A stretch of DNA of 64,000 bases from Herbiconiux flava (GTDB lineage Bacteria > Actinomycetota > Actinomycetes > Actinomycetales > Microbacteriaceae). Below, piece after piece: positions 19,681-27,998 of this stretch (its first letter is position 1; each line of letters opens with the position of its first letter). The stretch covers positions 1,860,001 through 1,924,000 of the forward strand of contig NZ_JACCBM010000001.1 in assembly GCF_013409865.1 (NCBI RefSeq), in the 5' to 3' direction. A model generated the notes under the pieces. That model was not told where the DNA came from, did no database searches, and worked only from the letters and a program-made list of their open reading frames with translations. Both the position numbers and the translations under genes were made by a program.

Positions 19681-22600
19681 CTAGGCCTGGTCCTTCCGGG
19701 CCTGGTCCTTCCAGGCCCACGACCACGGCCCGGGTGTGCGCAGCAGTTCCGCCGCACGCCCGGGTCGTTCGTCGTGCCCGAGCAGGGCGACGGATGCTCG
19801 GGCCGACGCCACGGCGTCCTCGCCCACCTCGGCCGCGAAGCGCGCGAACATCGGCGCCCGGTGCAGGCCCGGGTTGTCCTGGCGCGCGCCCATCGTGTCC
19901 GCCAGCGCCAGCAGCTCGAGGGCCACGTCCGGGCCGATCGCCTCGACGCCCGCCGACCAGGCCGCGAGGCCCACGAGCGAGGCGCCGAGCACCGGGCGGT
20001 CGACGTAGACGCCCTCCGGCCGGAGGCTCGCGAGTGTGCGCGACCGGAGGCGCCGCGCCATCCGGCGGAGCTCCTCCGGCTCCCCGGTGCCGTCGACGAC
20101 GAGGGCGCCGAGCACGCTCGACAGCGCCATCCGGAACCAGGGCGACGACCGGGCGCGCGGCACGTCGAAGCTCGCGAGCACCCGGCGGTTCTCGTCGGCC
20201 GCCTCCTCGAGGAGGCCGCGGGCGCGCAGCACCTCGGCGAGGCCGGCCCGGCCGATCGATGCGACGTCGACGCCGTCGTTCTGCCCGGGGTCGGCGGCCA
20301 GCTGCTCGAACAGCGCGGTGGCCTCGTCGAGGGCTCCGACGCCGATGTCGTTCGCGGCGATCACCCACTCGAGCTGCCGCACGTCGTCGCTCGCGCCGAC
20401 GGCCGTCATGCCCTCGCGCGCCCGCCGCGCCCAGCGCAGCGCCTCGGCGGGTTCGGCGTTCTGGCTGTGCAGCTGGGCGAGCATCTGCGCGGCCATCCCG
20501 CCTCCCCAGGTGTCCCCGAGCGAGTCGGCGAGCGAGACGGCCCGCCGCGCCATCGCGATCGCCTCGGCGCTGCGACCGGCGTTCTCGGCGGCGAGGCTCG
20601 CGACGAGGCTGCCGATCAGCGCGGTCGGGCGGTCGGGTGAGGAGTGCGCACGGAGGATCGCCGCTTCCAGGCGATCGAGGCGACCGACCTCGAGTGCGAC
20701 CTCCGCCATGGCGGCCAGCCGCGGTTCGGTCACCGGATGCGCGGCCAGCACCCGGCGCAATCGCGACAGTGCCCGGTACGCCGTGCGCTGCTGTCCGACC
20801 AACTGCGTGACGGCGATCAGGACGAGTGACAGCACGGTGCTCCCGGCCCGCTCGGCCGGTGGGTCGTAGTGCCGCACGCTCTCGAACACCGGCGCGGCGA
20901 AGGCGAGCACCTCGGAGTGGGCGCCGCGGAGCGACCAGTACCAGGCGAGCAGCGCGAACACCGACACCACGATGTCGGGACGGCCCGCGTCGACCGCGCG
21001 GCGCAGCACGTCGATGAGGTTGTCCTCCTCGGCCGCGACCTCCCGGAGGGCCGCCAGCTGGCCGTGCCCGTTCAGCCGCGGCAGCGTGCGCTCGGCGAGT
21101 GCGTCGGCCCAGGCGAACAGGGCGCGCTCGACCTCGTCGCGGAGTGCGCCGCGCTCGAGCTGCAGCCGTCCGAACTCACGGACGGTCTCGAGCATCCGGA
21201 ACCGCAGCCCACCGGGTTCGACGCCCGGGCCACCGCTCGCGGCGTCGGCACCCTGCGCGGCCGCGGGCGCGACCGCGGGTTCGCTCAGGATGACGAGCGA
21301 CTGGGCCACGAGACCGTCCAGCGCGTCGTCGACCCCGGGTCCGACCACCGCCCGGGCCGCCTCGACGCTGAAGCCGTCCGCGAACTCGGAGAGCCGGGCC
21401 AGGGCGCTCTGCTCGTCGGCGCCGAGCAGGTTCCAACTCCACTCGATCACCGCGAGCAGCGTGCGGTGCCGCTCGGGGGCGCTCCGGTCGCCGCCGGTGA
21501 GCAAGGCGAAGCGGTTGCCGAGTCGGCGTTCGATCTCGTCGAGCGACATCGAGCGGATGCGCGCCGCCGCGAGCTCGATCGCGAGCGGCAGACCGTCGAG
21601 GCGCTCGCAGAGCCGCGCGACGGTGGCCCGGTCGAGGGCGGCGCCGGGGCGGGCGGCGGTGGCTCGGTCGAGGAAGAGCTGCACGGCGGGGTCGTCGGCG
21701 CCCGCCACCCCCAGGGGCTGCAGGGCGTACACGCGCTCGCTCGAGATGCTCAGCGGGGTGCGGCTGGTCGCCAGCACGGTCAGCTCGGGCAGCTCGCCGG
21801 TGAGGGCCGCCGCCCACTCGGCCGCCGCGTCGATCAGGTGCTCGCAGTTGTCGACGACGAGCAGGGTGCGACGCTCGGCCAGCCGGTCCAGGATGCGCGT
21901 GCGGAGGTCGGCGCGCACCCGCTGGTCTCCCATCCGCCGCGCACTGTTGAGCTCCCGGATGCCCAGGGCCGACGCCAGCGCGAACACGACGTCCTCGGCG
22001 CTCCGAACACTGGCCAGCTCCACGACGACGACCGCGCCGAACTCCCCGACGGACCGGGCCGCCACCTCGTGCGCCAGCCGCGTCTTGCCGAGGCCGCCCG
22101 GCCCGAGGATCGTCGTCACCCGCGCCTGCTCGAGCAGCGCGAGCACGGCCTGCACGGCTCCCTCGCGGCCCACCAGGGCGTTCGGGGCGGCCCGGATTCC
22201 GCGGCTGAGCGGCGCGGCTGCGGCGTCCGGTGGGGCCGCCGCCGTCGCCGTCGCGGCCGTAGGCTGCTCCGCGCGGTCGAGCAGCTCGATGTTGAGGGCC
22301 TGGAGCTCGGGTGAGGGGCTGGTGCCGAAGGCGTCCTGAACCCGCTCGCGGTACTGCGCGAAGGCAGCGACGGCCTCGGTGCCGCGGCCCTGTCCGTCGA
22401 GCGCCCGCATCAGGAGCAGCTGGGCGTGGTCGTCGAAGGGCGCGCGGGCGGCGAGCCGGCGAGCGGCGGTCTCGGCGTCGGCGTCGAGGCCGAGGGCGAG
22501 CGCGGCGGCCGCCGCGGTCGAATCGAGCGTCGCGGCCACCTCGTCGGCACCGGCCGCCAGCGCATCGGCGAGCTCGCCCGGATCGAGGTCGGCGCCCGGG

Positions 22601-23028
22601 GCGCCGCGCCACAGCGCGGTCGCCTCCGCCGCGATCCGGGCCGCGTCCTCGGTGGCTCCTCCGGCGAGAGCCTGAGCCGCCCGCGCCGCCGCCGCTCGCG
22701 CTTCACCGAGATCGGTCTCGAAACCCAGCCGGTAGCCCGACGTCGTCGACTCGATCACCCCGTCGCCGAACGCCGAGCGCAGCCGCGACACGAGCGCCTG
22801 CAGCGCCCCCCGCGCGGACCGCGGCGGCTCGCCGCCCCACACCTCGTCGATCAGTGCCTCGACGCCGACGGCCCGCGGTGCGGCCAGCGCCAGCACCACG
22901 AGAACCGCCTTGGCCCGGCGCCCTGTCGGCTCGACCCACACCCCGTCGCGGCCCACGGCCACCGGCCCGAGCACTCCCACGACCGCACGCGACCCTCCGA
23001 CGACCGCCGCTGCACCCCGATCGCTCAC
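19681..23028 (-). CDS. BTAD/NB-ARC transcriptional regulator (AfsR/SARP-like)
   Basis: The 1115-residue regulator has an N-terminal winged-helix DNA-binding domain (about 15-100, OmpR type), a bacterial transcriptional activation domain (about 105-255), an NB-ARC-type ATPase (Walker A GPGGLGKTR near 310, Walker B LLVVDNCEH) and a long C-terminal TPR-like array. Such proteins switch on neighbouring or distant genes, often for secondary metabolism. GTG 23028 is preferred over GTG 23034 because TAGGCT lies exactly 6 nt upstream of it. The C-terminus carries a duplicated QARKD motif. It converges on the DrrAB-like exporter genes, a plausible but unproven target. Confidence 0.88.
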   Translation of the reverse strand: MSDRGAAAVVGGSRAVVGVLGPVAVGRDGVWVEPTGRRAKAVLVVLALAAPRAVGVEALIDEVWGGEPPRSARGALQALVSRLRSAFGDGVIESTTSGYRLGFETDLGEARAAAARAAQALAGGATEDAARIAAEATALWRGAPGADLDPGELADALAAGADEVAATLDSTAAAAALALGLDADAETAARRLAARAPFDDHAQLLLMRALDGQGRGTEAVAAFAQYRERVQDAFGTSPSPELQALNIELLDRAEQPTAATATAAAPPDAAAAPLSRGIRAAPNALVGREGAVQAVLALLEQARVTTILGPGGLGKTRLAHEVAARSVGEFGAVVVVELASVRSAEDVVFALASALGIRELNSARRMGDQRVRADLRTRILDRLAERRTLLVVDNCEHLIDAAAEWAAALTGELPELTVLATSRTPLSISSERVYALQPLGVAGADDPAVQLFLDRATAARPGAALDRATVARLCERLDGLPLAIELAAARIRSMSLDEIERRLGNRFALLTGGDRSAPERHRTLLAVIEWSWNLLGADEQSALARLSEFADGFSVEAARAVVGPGVDDALDGLVAQSLVILSEPAVAPAAAQGADAASGGPGVEPGGLRFRMLETVREFGRLQLERGALRDEVERALFAWADALAERTLPRLNGHGQLAALREVAAEEDNLIDVLRRAVDAGRPDIVVSVFALLAWYWSLRGAHSEVLAFAAPVFESVRHYDPPAERAGSTVLSLVLIAVTQLVGQQRTAYRALSRLRRVLAAHPVTEPRLAAMAEVALEVGRLDRLEAAILRAHSSPDRPTALIGSLVASLAAENAGRSAEAIAMARRAVSLADSLGDTWGGGMAAQMLAQLHSQNAEPAEALRWARRAREGMTAVGASDDVRQLEWVIAANDIGVGALDEATALFEQLAADPGQNDGVDVASIGRAGLAEVLRARGLLEEAADENRRVLASFDVPRARSSPWFRMALSSVLGALVVDGTGEPEELRRMARRLRSRTLASLRPEGVYVDRPVLGASLVGLAAWSAGVEAIGPDVALELLALADTMGARQDNPGLHRAPMFARFAAEVGEDAVASARASVALLGHDERPGRAAELLRTPGPWSWAWKDQARKDQA

Positions 23029-23034
23029 GCGCAC

Positions 23035-23040
23035 AGCCTA
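23035..23040 (-). promoter_or_regulatory. -10 box for the BTAD regulator gene
   Basis: On the minus strand TAGGCT lies 6 nt before GTG 23028. This fixes the start and places it about 50 nt beyond the large inverted repeat. Confidence 0.5.
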
Positions 23041-23088
23041 CTTTCCCGACCACCCCACCCGACGCGCGCCGCGATCCGCCTCGTGGCA

Positions 23089-23163
23089 CGTCGGCACGGG
23101 AGGAGAATGACGGCCATATCCTCCGGGGAGCGCCATCGCCCCGATTCTCCTCCCGTGCCGACG
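23089..23163. repeat. Perfect 20-bp inverted repeat with 35-nt loop
   Basis: Arms at 23089-23108 and 23144-23163 match perfectly over 20 bp; the loop contains the small palindrome CTCCGGGGAG (23121-23130). It fills most of the gap between the YeiH-type transporter gene and the BTAD regulator gene. It could be a strong terminator, a regulatory RNA structure or a dispersed palindromic element. There is no T-run at either end. Confidence 0.9.
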
Positions 23164-23201
23164 AGCGGCGACGCGTCGGACGGGCAGCGCGACCGCGGGC
23201 G

Positions 23202-24248
23202 TCAGGTGAGCAGCGCGACCGCGCCGAGCGAGAGCGCCGCGATCAGCGCCCACGACACCAGCCCGACGACGAGCGCGCGCCAGCCCGTGCGGGCGAGGCG
23301 TGTGAAGCGAATACTCGTGCCGAGCGCGAACAGCGCCACCGCGAAGAGGGCGTTCTGCGCCACGTCGGCGACGTCCAGCAGTGTGGTGGACACGGGCGCC
23401 GCGACGAGCGGCAGCAGGAGGGTTCGCACCAGCACCGCCGCGAGGAAGCCCGCGACGAACAGTGGCACGAGCGCGGGGCGGGCGGCCGGGGTGACGGCGG
23501 CGCGGGCATCCGCTCGTCTCATCACGAGGGAGACGCCCGCGACCATCGGCGCCAGCGTCAGCACCCGCGTCAGTTTCACGACGACGGCGACGGCGAGCGC
23601 CGTGGGGCCGGCGATCTGCGCCGTGGCGACCACCTGGCCGACGTCGTGCACGCTGAGGCCGACCCAGAGGCCGAACTGCTCGGAGGAGAGGCCGAGCGGG
23701 AAGCGGAGCGCGGGGAGCACTGCGATCGCGAGCGTGCCGCAGAGGGTGACCAGGGCGACCGGGGTGGCGGTCTCCTCCTCGTCGCTGCGGGTGACCGCGC
23801 TGACGGCGCCGATGGCGGAGGCGCCGCAGATCGAGAAGCCCGCCGCGATCAGCACCGGCTGATGACCCGGCAGCCCCAGCAGGCGGCCGAGGCCGAAGGT
23901 GGCGATGAAGGTGATCAGCACGATCGCGACGATGGCCAGCACGGTGGGCCAGCCGAGTCCCGCGATGTCGACGAGGCTGAGCTTGAGGCCGAGCAGCACG
24001 ATGCCGATGCGCAGCAGCCGGCGCGACGACAGCGCGAGCCCCGGCTTCAGCACTCCGTCGAGAAGGCGCTGGGCGGGTGGGACCTGGCCGGTCACGATCC
24101 CGAGCACGACTGCGATCGTGAGGAGGGGAACGGCGGGCAGGAGCAGGTGCAGCGCGAAGGCGACGAGCGCAGCGCCGGCAGCGAGCAGGATGCCGGGCAG
24201 CACCCTTCGCAGCGGGTCGGGCGCCCGGCCGCCGGGCGATGCGCTCAC
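23202..24248 (-). CDS. YeiH/UPF0324-type membrane transporter (putative sulfate exporter family)
   Basis: The 348-residue integral membrane protein has about ten helices and the family's conserved segments, including AGFSICGASAIGAVSAV near the middle and VGLSVHDVGQVVA. The family is annotated as putative sulfate or sulfonate exporters, but experimental support is thin. GTG 24248 begins one base after the stop of the mannosyltransferase gene (TGA-C-GTG), which suggests translational coupling. A longer open frame to 24335 would overlap that gene and is rejected. Confidence 0.85.
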   Translation of the reverse strand: MSASPGGRAPDPLRRVLPGILLAAGAALVAFALHLLLPAVPLLTIAVVLGIVTGQVPPAQRLLDGVLKPGLALSSRRLLRIGIVLLGLKLSLVDIAGLGWPTVLAIVAIVLITFIATFGLGRLLGLPGHQPVLIAAGFSICGASAIGAVSAVTRSDEEETATPVALVTLCGTLAIAVLPALRFPLGLSSEQFGLWVGLSVHDVGQVVATAQIAGPTALAVAVVVKLTRVLTLAPMVAGVSLVMRRADARAAVTPAARPALVPLFVAGFLAAVLVRTLLLPLVAAPVSTTLLDVADVAQNALFAVALFALGTSIRFTRLARTGWRALVVGLVSWALIAALSLGAVALLT

Positions 24249-24249
24249 G

Positions 24250-25995
24250 TCAGCGCCAGCTCGGCAGCCAGTAGTGCAGGCTGAGGAACCAGGCGGGCAC
24301 GGGCATCCCGACCCAGACCGGGTAGAACCACGCACTCACCAGCACGCAGATCACGAGGAACGCGCCGACGACGGCCAGCGCCCGGGTGCGCTGCGGCCGC
24401 GGATCGGCCCGGGACCCGAGCGCCAGCCCGATCACCATCGTCAATCCGAGGATCATGTAGGGCTCGAACGCGATCGTGTAGAACTGGAACACCGTGCGGC
24501 CGGTGTACATCAGCCACGGCAGGTAGCCGGCGACCATGCCCATCAGCACGAGGCCCACCTGCCACTCGCGACGGCGCACCAGGCGGTAGACGAGGTAGAA
24601 CAGGGCGGCCGTCGCGCACCACCAGATGATGGGGTTGGCGATCGAGGTGATGTTCTCGTAGCAGGTGGTGCCGCCGCAGACGGAGTCGTCGACCTGACTG
24701 ACGTACATCTGCGTCGGGCGGATGAGGAAGAGCCAGGTCAGCGGGTTCGCCGAGTACGGATGGGGCGAGTTCTCGCCCACGTGGTACTGGTAGATCGCCA
24801 CCTCGAGGTGCCAGAAGTTCTGCACGGCCAGCGGCACCCAGCTGAGTGCGCCGGTCCATTCGCCGTTCGAGGTCTGCGCCCAGGTGCGGTACATGCCGCC
24901 GGTGGTCGCGAACCAGCCGATCCAGGTGGTGAGGTAGGTGACGACGGCGAGCGGCACGAGCAGGATCGCCGTGACCGGGCCCTGCTTGAGCACCGCGGCG
25001 CTGAACCAGAACGGCAGCCCCAGCCGGCGGCGGGCGAGGGCGTCGACGACGATCAGGTAGACGCCGAAGGCGGCGAGGAAGTAGAGGCCGCTCCACTTCA
25101 CCGAGGAGGCGGCGCCGAACGCGACGGCCGCGGCGAGCACCCAGGGGCGCCACCAGATCGCGGGGCCCCAGGTGGGTTCGCCCGCGCGGCCCCGGCCCGA
25201 CCCGGCTCGGCGTTCTCTTCCCCGCTCCAGTGCTTCGGCCAGCCGCCGCTCGTGCCACGCCCGATCGAGCAGCACCGCCCCGAAGCCGAGCAGCAGGAAC
25301 AGCGACGACAGCCCGTCGAGGATGCCCACCCGGCTCATCACGATCGCGTGTCCGTCGATCGCCAGCAGGAACCCGGCGATCACACCGAGCAGCGTCGAGC
25401 GCGTGAGCTTCACCGCGATCAGCGTCGTCAGCAGCACCAGCAGGATGCCCGCGACCGCGACCGAGATGCGCCACCCCGTCGAGTCGCCCGGGCCGAACAG
25501 CTCCATGCCGGCCCCGATGATCCACTTGCCGAGCGGCGGATGCACGGCGAACGAGCCCATCGTCTGGAAGATGTCGGTCTCGCCGGCGTTGAACCGCGTG
25601 TCGGCGTCGGCCGGCCAGGTGGCCTCGTAGCCGAGGTTCCAGGTGGTCCAGGCGTCCTTGACGTAGAAGGTCTCGTCGAAGACGAGGCTGTGCGGGTGGC
25701 CGAGGTTCACCAGGCGGAGCACGGCGGCGAGGAGGGTGACCGCGATCGGGCCGCCCCAGCGCCAGGCGCGCTCGCGGGCGGGGGTCGCCATGAGCCGGAG
25801 CCACCAGTCGTCGAGGCGGGAGCCGGTGGGGACGGGGGGCGCGGGCTGGGCGGGGGCGTCGGCGCTGTCGGCGTCGATGACGGCGGGTGCGGCGCTGGCG
25901 GCCAGGGGGGCGGCGTCCGGGGCGGGTGCCGCGTGAGCATCCTGAGCCTCGTGCGCGTGGGGGCGCGGCGCGGTCGTCGGCTCCTCGGTGCTCAC
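24250..25995 (-). CDS. Dolichyl-phosphate-mannose-type protein O-mannosyltransferase (GT39)
   Basis: The 581-residue GT39 membrane enzyme has a Pro/Ala-rich cytoplasmic N-terminus (1-55) followed by about eleven helices. The first outer loop carries the catalytic Asp-Glu (VFDETFYVKDAW) and a PPLGKW motif follows. In actinobacteria this family (Pmt) transfers mannose from polyprenyl-phosphate mannose to Ser/Thr of proteins crossing the membrane through Sec. Several lipoproteins and secreted proteins in this window are possible substrates. TAGCAT lies 6 nt ahead of GTG 25995. It is divergent from rsmI. Confidence 0.92.
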   Translation of the reverse strand: MSTEEPTTAPRPHAHEAQDAHAAPAPDAAPLAASAAPAVIDADSADAPAQPAPPVPTGSRLDDWWLRLMATPARERAWRWGGPIAVTLLAAVLRLVNLGHPHSLVFDETFYVKDAWTTWNLGYEATWPADADTRFNAGETDIFQTMGSFAVHPPLGKWIIGAGMELFGPGDSTGWRISVAVAGILLVLLTTLIAVKLTRSTLLGVIAGFLLAIDGHAIVMSRVGILDGLSSLFLLLGFGAVLLDRAWHERRLAEALERGRERRAGSGRGRAGEPTWGPAIWWRPWVLAAAVAFGAASSVKWSGLYFLAAFGVYLIVVDALARRRLGLPFWFSAAVLKQGPVTAILLVPLAVVTYLTTWIGWFATTGGMYRTWAQTSNGEWTGALSWVPLAVQNFWHLEVAIYQYHVGENSPHPYSANPLTWLFLIRPTQMYVSQVDDSVCGGTTCYENITSIANPIIWWCATAALFYLVYRLVRRREWQVGLVLMGMVAGYLPWLMYTGRTVFQFYTIAFEPYMILGLTMVIGLALGSRADPRPQRTRALAVVGAFLVICVLVSAWFYPVWVGMPVPAWFLSLHYWLPSWR

Positions 25996-26001
25996 CGGGC
26001 A

Positions 26002-26007
26002 ATGCTA
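26002..26007 (-). promoter_or_regulatory. -10 box for the protein mannosyltransferase gene
   Basis: On the minus strand TAGCAT lies 6 nt before GTG 25995. Confidence 0.5.
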
Positions 26008-26052
26008 ACGGTGGCGGCCCGGATGCGCCGTGCAGGCTGGGAGACTGGGGGC

Positions 26053-26874
26053 ATGCTGATCCTCGCCGCCACCCCCATCGGCAACCTGAAGGACGCGTCG
26101 GCCCGCCTCGTCGAGCTCCTCGAGTCGGCCGAGGTGATCGCCGCCGAGGACACCCGCGTCACCGTCAAGCTGCTGCGCGGCCTCGGCATCGAGAACCGGC
26201 CCCGCCTGCTGCCGCTGCACGAGCACAACGAGCGCGAGAAGGCGGCGTCGCTCGTCGAGCTCGCCCGCGAGGGCGACCTCGTGCTGCTCTCGGACGCCGG
26301 GATGCCGACCGTCTCCGACCCGGGCTACCTGCTGGTCTCGGCCGCGATCGCCGCGGACGTGCCGGTCACCGTCATCCCCGGCCCCTCCGCCGTGGTCACG
26401 GCCCTCGCGCTCTCGGGCCTGCCGACCGACCGCTTCACCTTCGAGGGCTTCCTGCCCCGCAAGCGCGGCGACCGTCTCAGCACGTTCCGGATGCTCGCCC
26501 GCGAGCCGCGCACGATGGTGTTCTTCGAGTCGCCGAACCGCCTGGCCGAGTCCCTGATCGACCTGGCCTCGGTGCTCGGTGACGACCGCCGGGTGGCCGT
26601 GGTGCGCGAGCTGACGAAGCTCTACGAGGAGGCACGCCGCGGCACCGCGGCCGAGCTCGCGACGTGGGCGGCCGGTGGGGTGAAGGGCGAGATCGTGATC
26701 GTGGTCGCCGGGGCCGAGGCGCTCGCCGCCGATCTGCCGACGGCGCTCGCCGAGGTGCAGTCGCTCGTCGCGTCGGGTACGCGCCTCAAGGAGGCCACCG
26801 TCGCGGTCGCGGAGGCGACCGGGCTCTCACGGCGTGACCTCTACGAGGCGGCACTGGCGTCGAAGCGGCCCTGA
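26053..26874 (+). CDS. rsmI: 16S rRNA (cytidine-1402-2'-O)-methyltransferase RsmI
   Basis: The 273-residue SAM-dependent methyltransferase of the tetrapyrrole-methylase fold has the N-terminal ATPIGNL motif, the AEDTRVT segment, DAGMPTVSDPG and the PGPSA loop that marks RsmI. It methylates the ribose of C1402 in the decoding centre of 16S rRNA. Length and motifs match the family. ATG 26053 follows GGGGG closely, and a degenerate -10 box (GAGACT) sits 6 nt ahead. It is divergent from the mannosyltransferase gene, as in other actinobacteria. Confidence 0.94.
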   Translation: MLILAATPIGNLKDASARLVELLESAEVIAAEDTRVTVKLLRGLGIENRPRLLPLHEHNEREKAASLVELAREGDLVLLSDAGMPTVSDPGYLLVSAAIAADVPVTVIPGPSAVVTALALSGLPTDRFTFEGFLPRKRGDRLSTFRMLAREPRTMVFFESPNRLAESLIDLASVLGDDRRVAVVRELTKLYEEARRGTAAELATWAAGGVKGEIVIVVAGAEALAADLPTALAEVQSLVASGTRLKEATVAVAEATGLSRRDLYEAALASKRP

Positions 26875-26879
26875 GCTGC

Positions 26880-26940
26880 GGGGCCATCCACCCCTGGCGG
26901 GGCCAACCACCCCTGGCGGGGCCGTCCACCCCCGTGCGGG
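26880..26940. repeat. Three-copy 19-20-bp tandem repeat
   Basis: Three units of GGGGCCNNCCACCCC(T/C)(G)G lie between rsmI and the next gene. The first two differ only by AT/AA at the variable pair. GGGGCC and CCACCCC parts could pair, so it may act as a terminator or be a neutral repeat. Confidence 0.85.
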
Positions 26941-26969
26941 GCGGGGAGGGACGGGGTAGGCAGGAAGGC

Positions 26970-27890
26970 ATGGCTTCAGCAGTGCGATTCCAGACGTTCG
27001 GCGGCACCGAGGTGCTCGAGGTGGTCGACGTCGACCGTCCCGAGCCCGGGCCCGGGGAGGTGCGCGTCGAGATCGTCGCCTCCTCGATCAACCCCGGCGA
27101 AGCCGCGATCCGCGAGGGCCGGCTCGAGGACGTCTTCCCCACGACCCTGCCGAGCGGCGAGGGCAGCGACCTCGCCGGACGCGTGCAGTCGACCGGCCCG
27201 GGCGTGACCGGTATTGAGGCCGGCGACGAGGTCATCGGCTTCAGCGACCGCCGCGGCGCCCACGCGACCCATGCCGTCGTGCCGGCCGAGAACCTCGTTC
27301 CGAAGCCGGCCGGCGTCACCTGGGAGGAGGCCGCCACCCTCTACGTCGCCGGCACCACCGCGGTCGCCGCCGTGCGGGCCGTCGGGATCGCGTCAGGAGA
27401 GACCCTCGTCGTCGCGGGCGCGACGGGCGGCGTCGGCCTGTTCGCCGTGCAGCTCGCCCGGCTCGCCGGGGCCCGCGTGATCGGCCTCGCCCGTCGCGAC
27501 GACCACCCGCTGCTCGAGGACCTCGGTGTCGAGCCCGTCGAGTACGGCGCTGCCGCCCTGGAGCGCCTGCGCGAGCTCGCGCCCGACGGCGTCGACGCCT
27601 TCATCGACACGGCGGGCCACGGCTCGGTCGACCTGGCGCTCGCGCTCGGCGTCGCGCCCGAGCGCATCGACACGGTCGCCGACCCGGCCGCTTCCGCGCG
27701 GGGCGTGAAGACCGAGGGGAACGCCCAGGGCGGAGGTGCCGCGACCCTGGCCCGGCTCGCCGAGCTCGTCGCCGAGGGCGCGCTGCGCGTCGTGATCGAC
27801 ACCATCTACCCCCTGCAGCGCGTGGCCGAGGCCTACGACCACCTGGCCACGCGGCACGTCGTCGGCAAGATCGTGCTGCGCATGGAGTAG
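26970..27890 (+). CDS. Quinone-oxidoreductase-like medium-chain dehydrogenase
   Basis: The 306-residue NADPH-dependent oxidoreductase has a GroES-like N-terminal domain (1-120) and a Rossmann domain with the nucleotide loop GATGGVGLFAVQLA (about 150). It lacks the cysteine cluster and catalytic zinc ligands of alcohol dehydrogenases, placing it in the zinc-free quinone oxidoreductase branch. The substrate is unknown. ATG 26970 is chosen because AGGAAGG lies just ahead; an upstream in-frame codon at 26934 lies in repeat sequence. Confidence 0.85.
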   Translation: MASAVRFQTFGGTEVLEVVDVDRPEPGPGEVRVEIVASSINPGEAAIREGRLEDVFPTTLPSGEGSDLAGRVQSTGPGVTGIEAGDEVIGFSDRRGAHATHAVVPAENLVPKPAGVTWEEAATLYVAGTTAVAAVRAVGIASGETLVVAGATGGVGLFAVQLARLAGARVIGLARRDDHPLLEDLGVEPVEYGAAALERLRELAPDGVDAFIDTAGHGSVDLALALGVAPERIDTVADPAASARGVKTEGNAQGGGAATLARLAELVAEGALRVVIDTIYPLQRVAEAYDHLATRHVVGKIVLRME

Positions 27891-27985
27891 GGCTCCGGAT
27901 GCCCGCTCCACTCCTCCACATTCTCGGAGGTGTGCGCACCTCTGCACAGCCCGTCACGCGGCCCGGCACGCGCATCCGCCCCCTT

Positions 27986-27991
27986 TAGGAT
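27986..27991 (+). promoter_or_regulatory. -10 box for metG
   Basis: TAGGAT lies 7 nt before ATG 27999. Confidence 0.45.
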
Positions 27992-27998
27992 GGTCAGC

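Noticed and set aside
23038..23136. Small minus-strand frame (32 codons) beginning in the 20-bp inverted repeat, with GGGAGGAG upstream
   Set aside because: The spacing to the ATG is about 10 nt, the peptide has no recognisable feature, and its stop lies inside the -10 box of the regulator gene. It is more likely a by-product of the palindrome.
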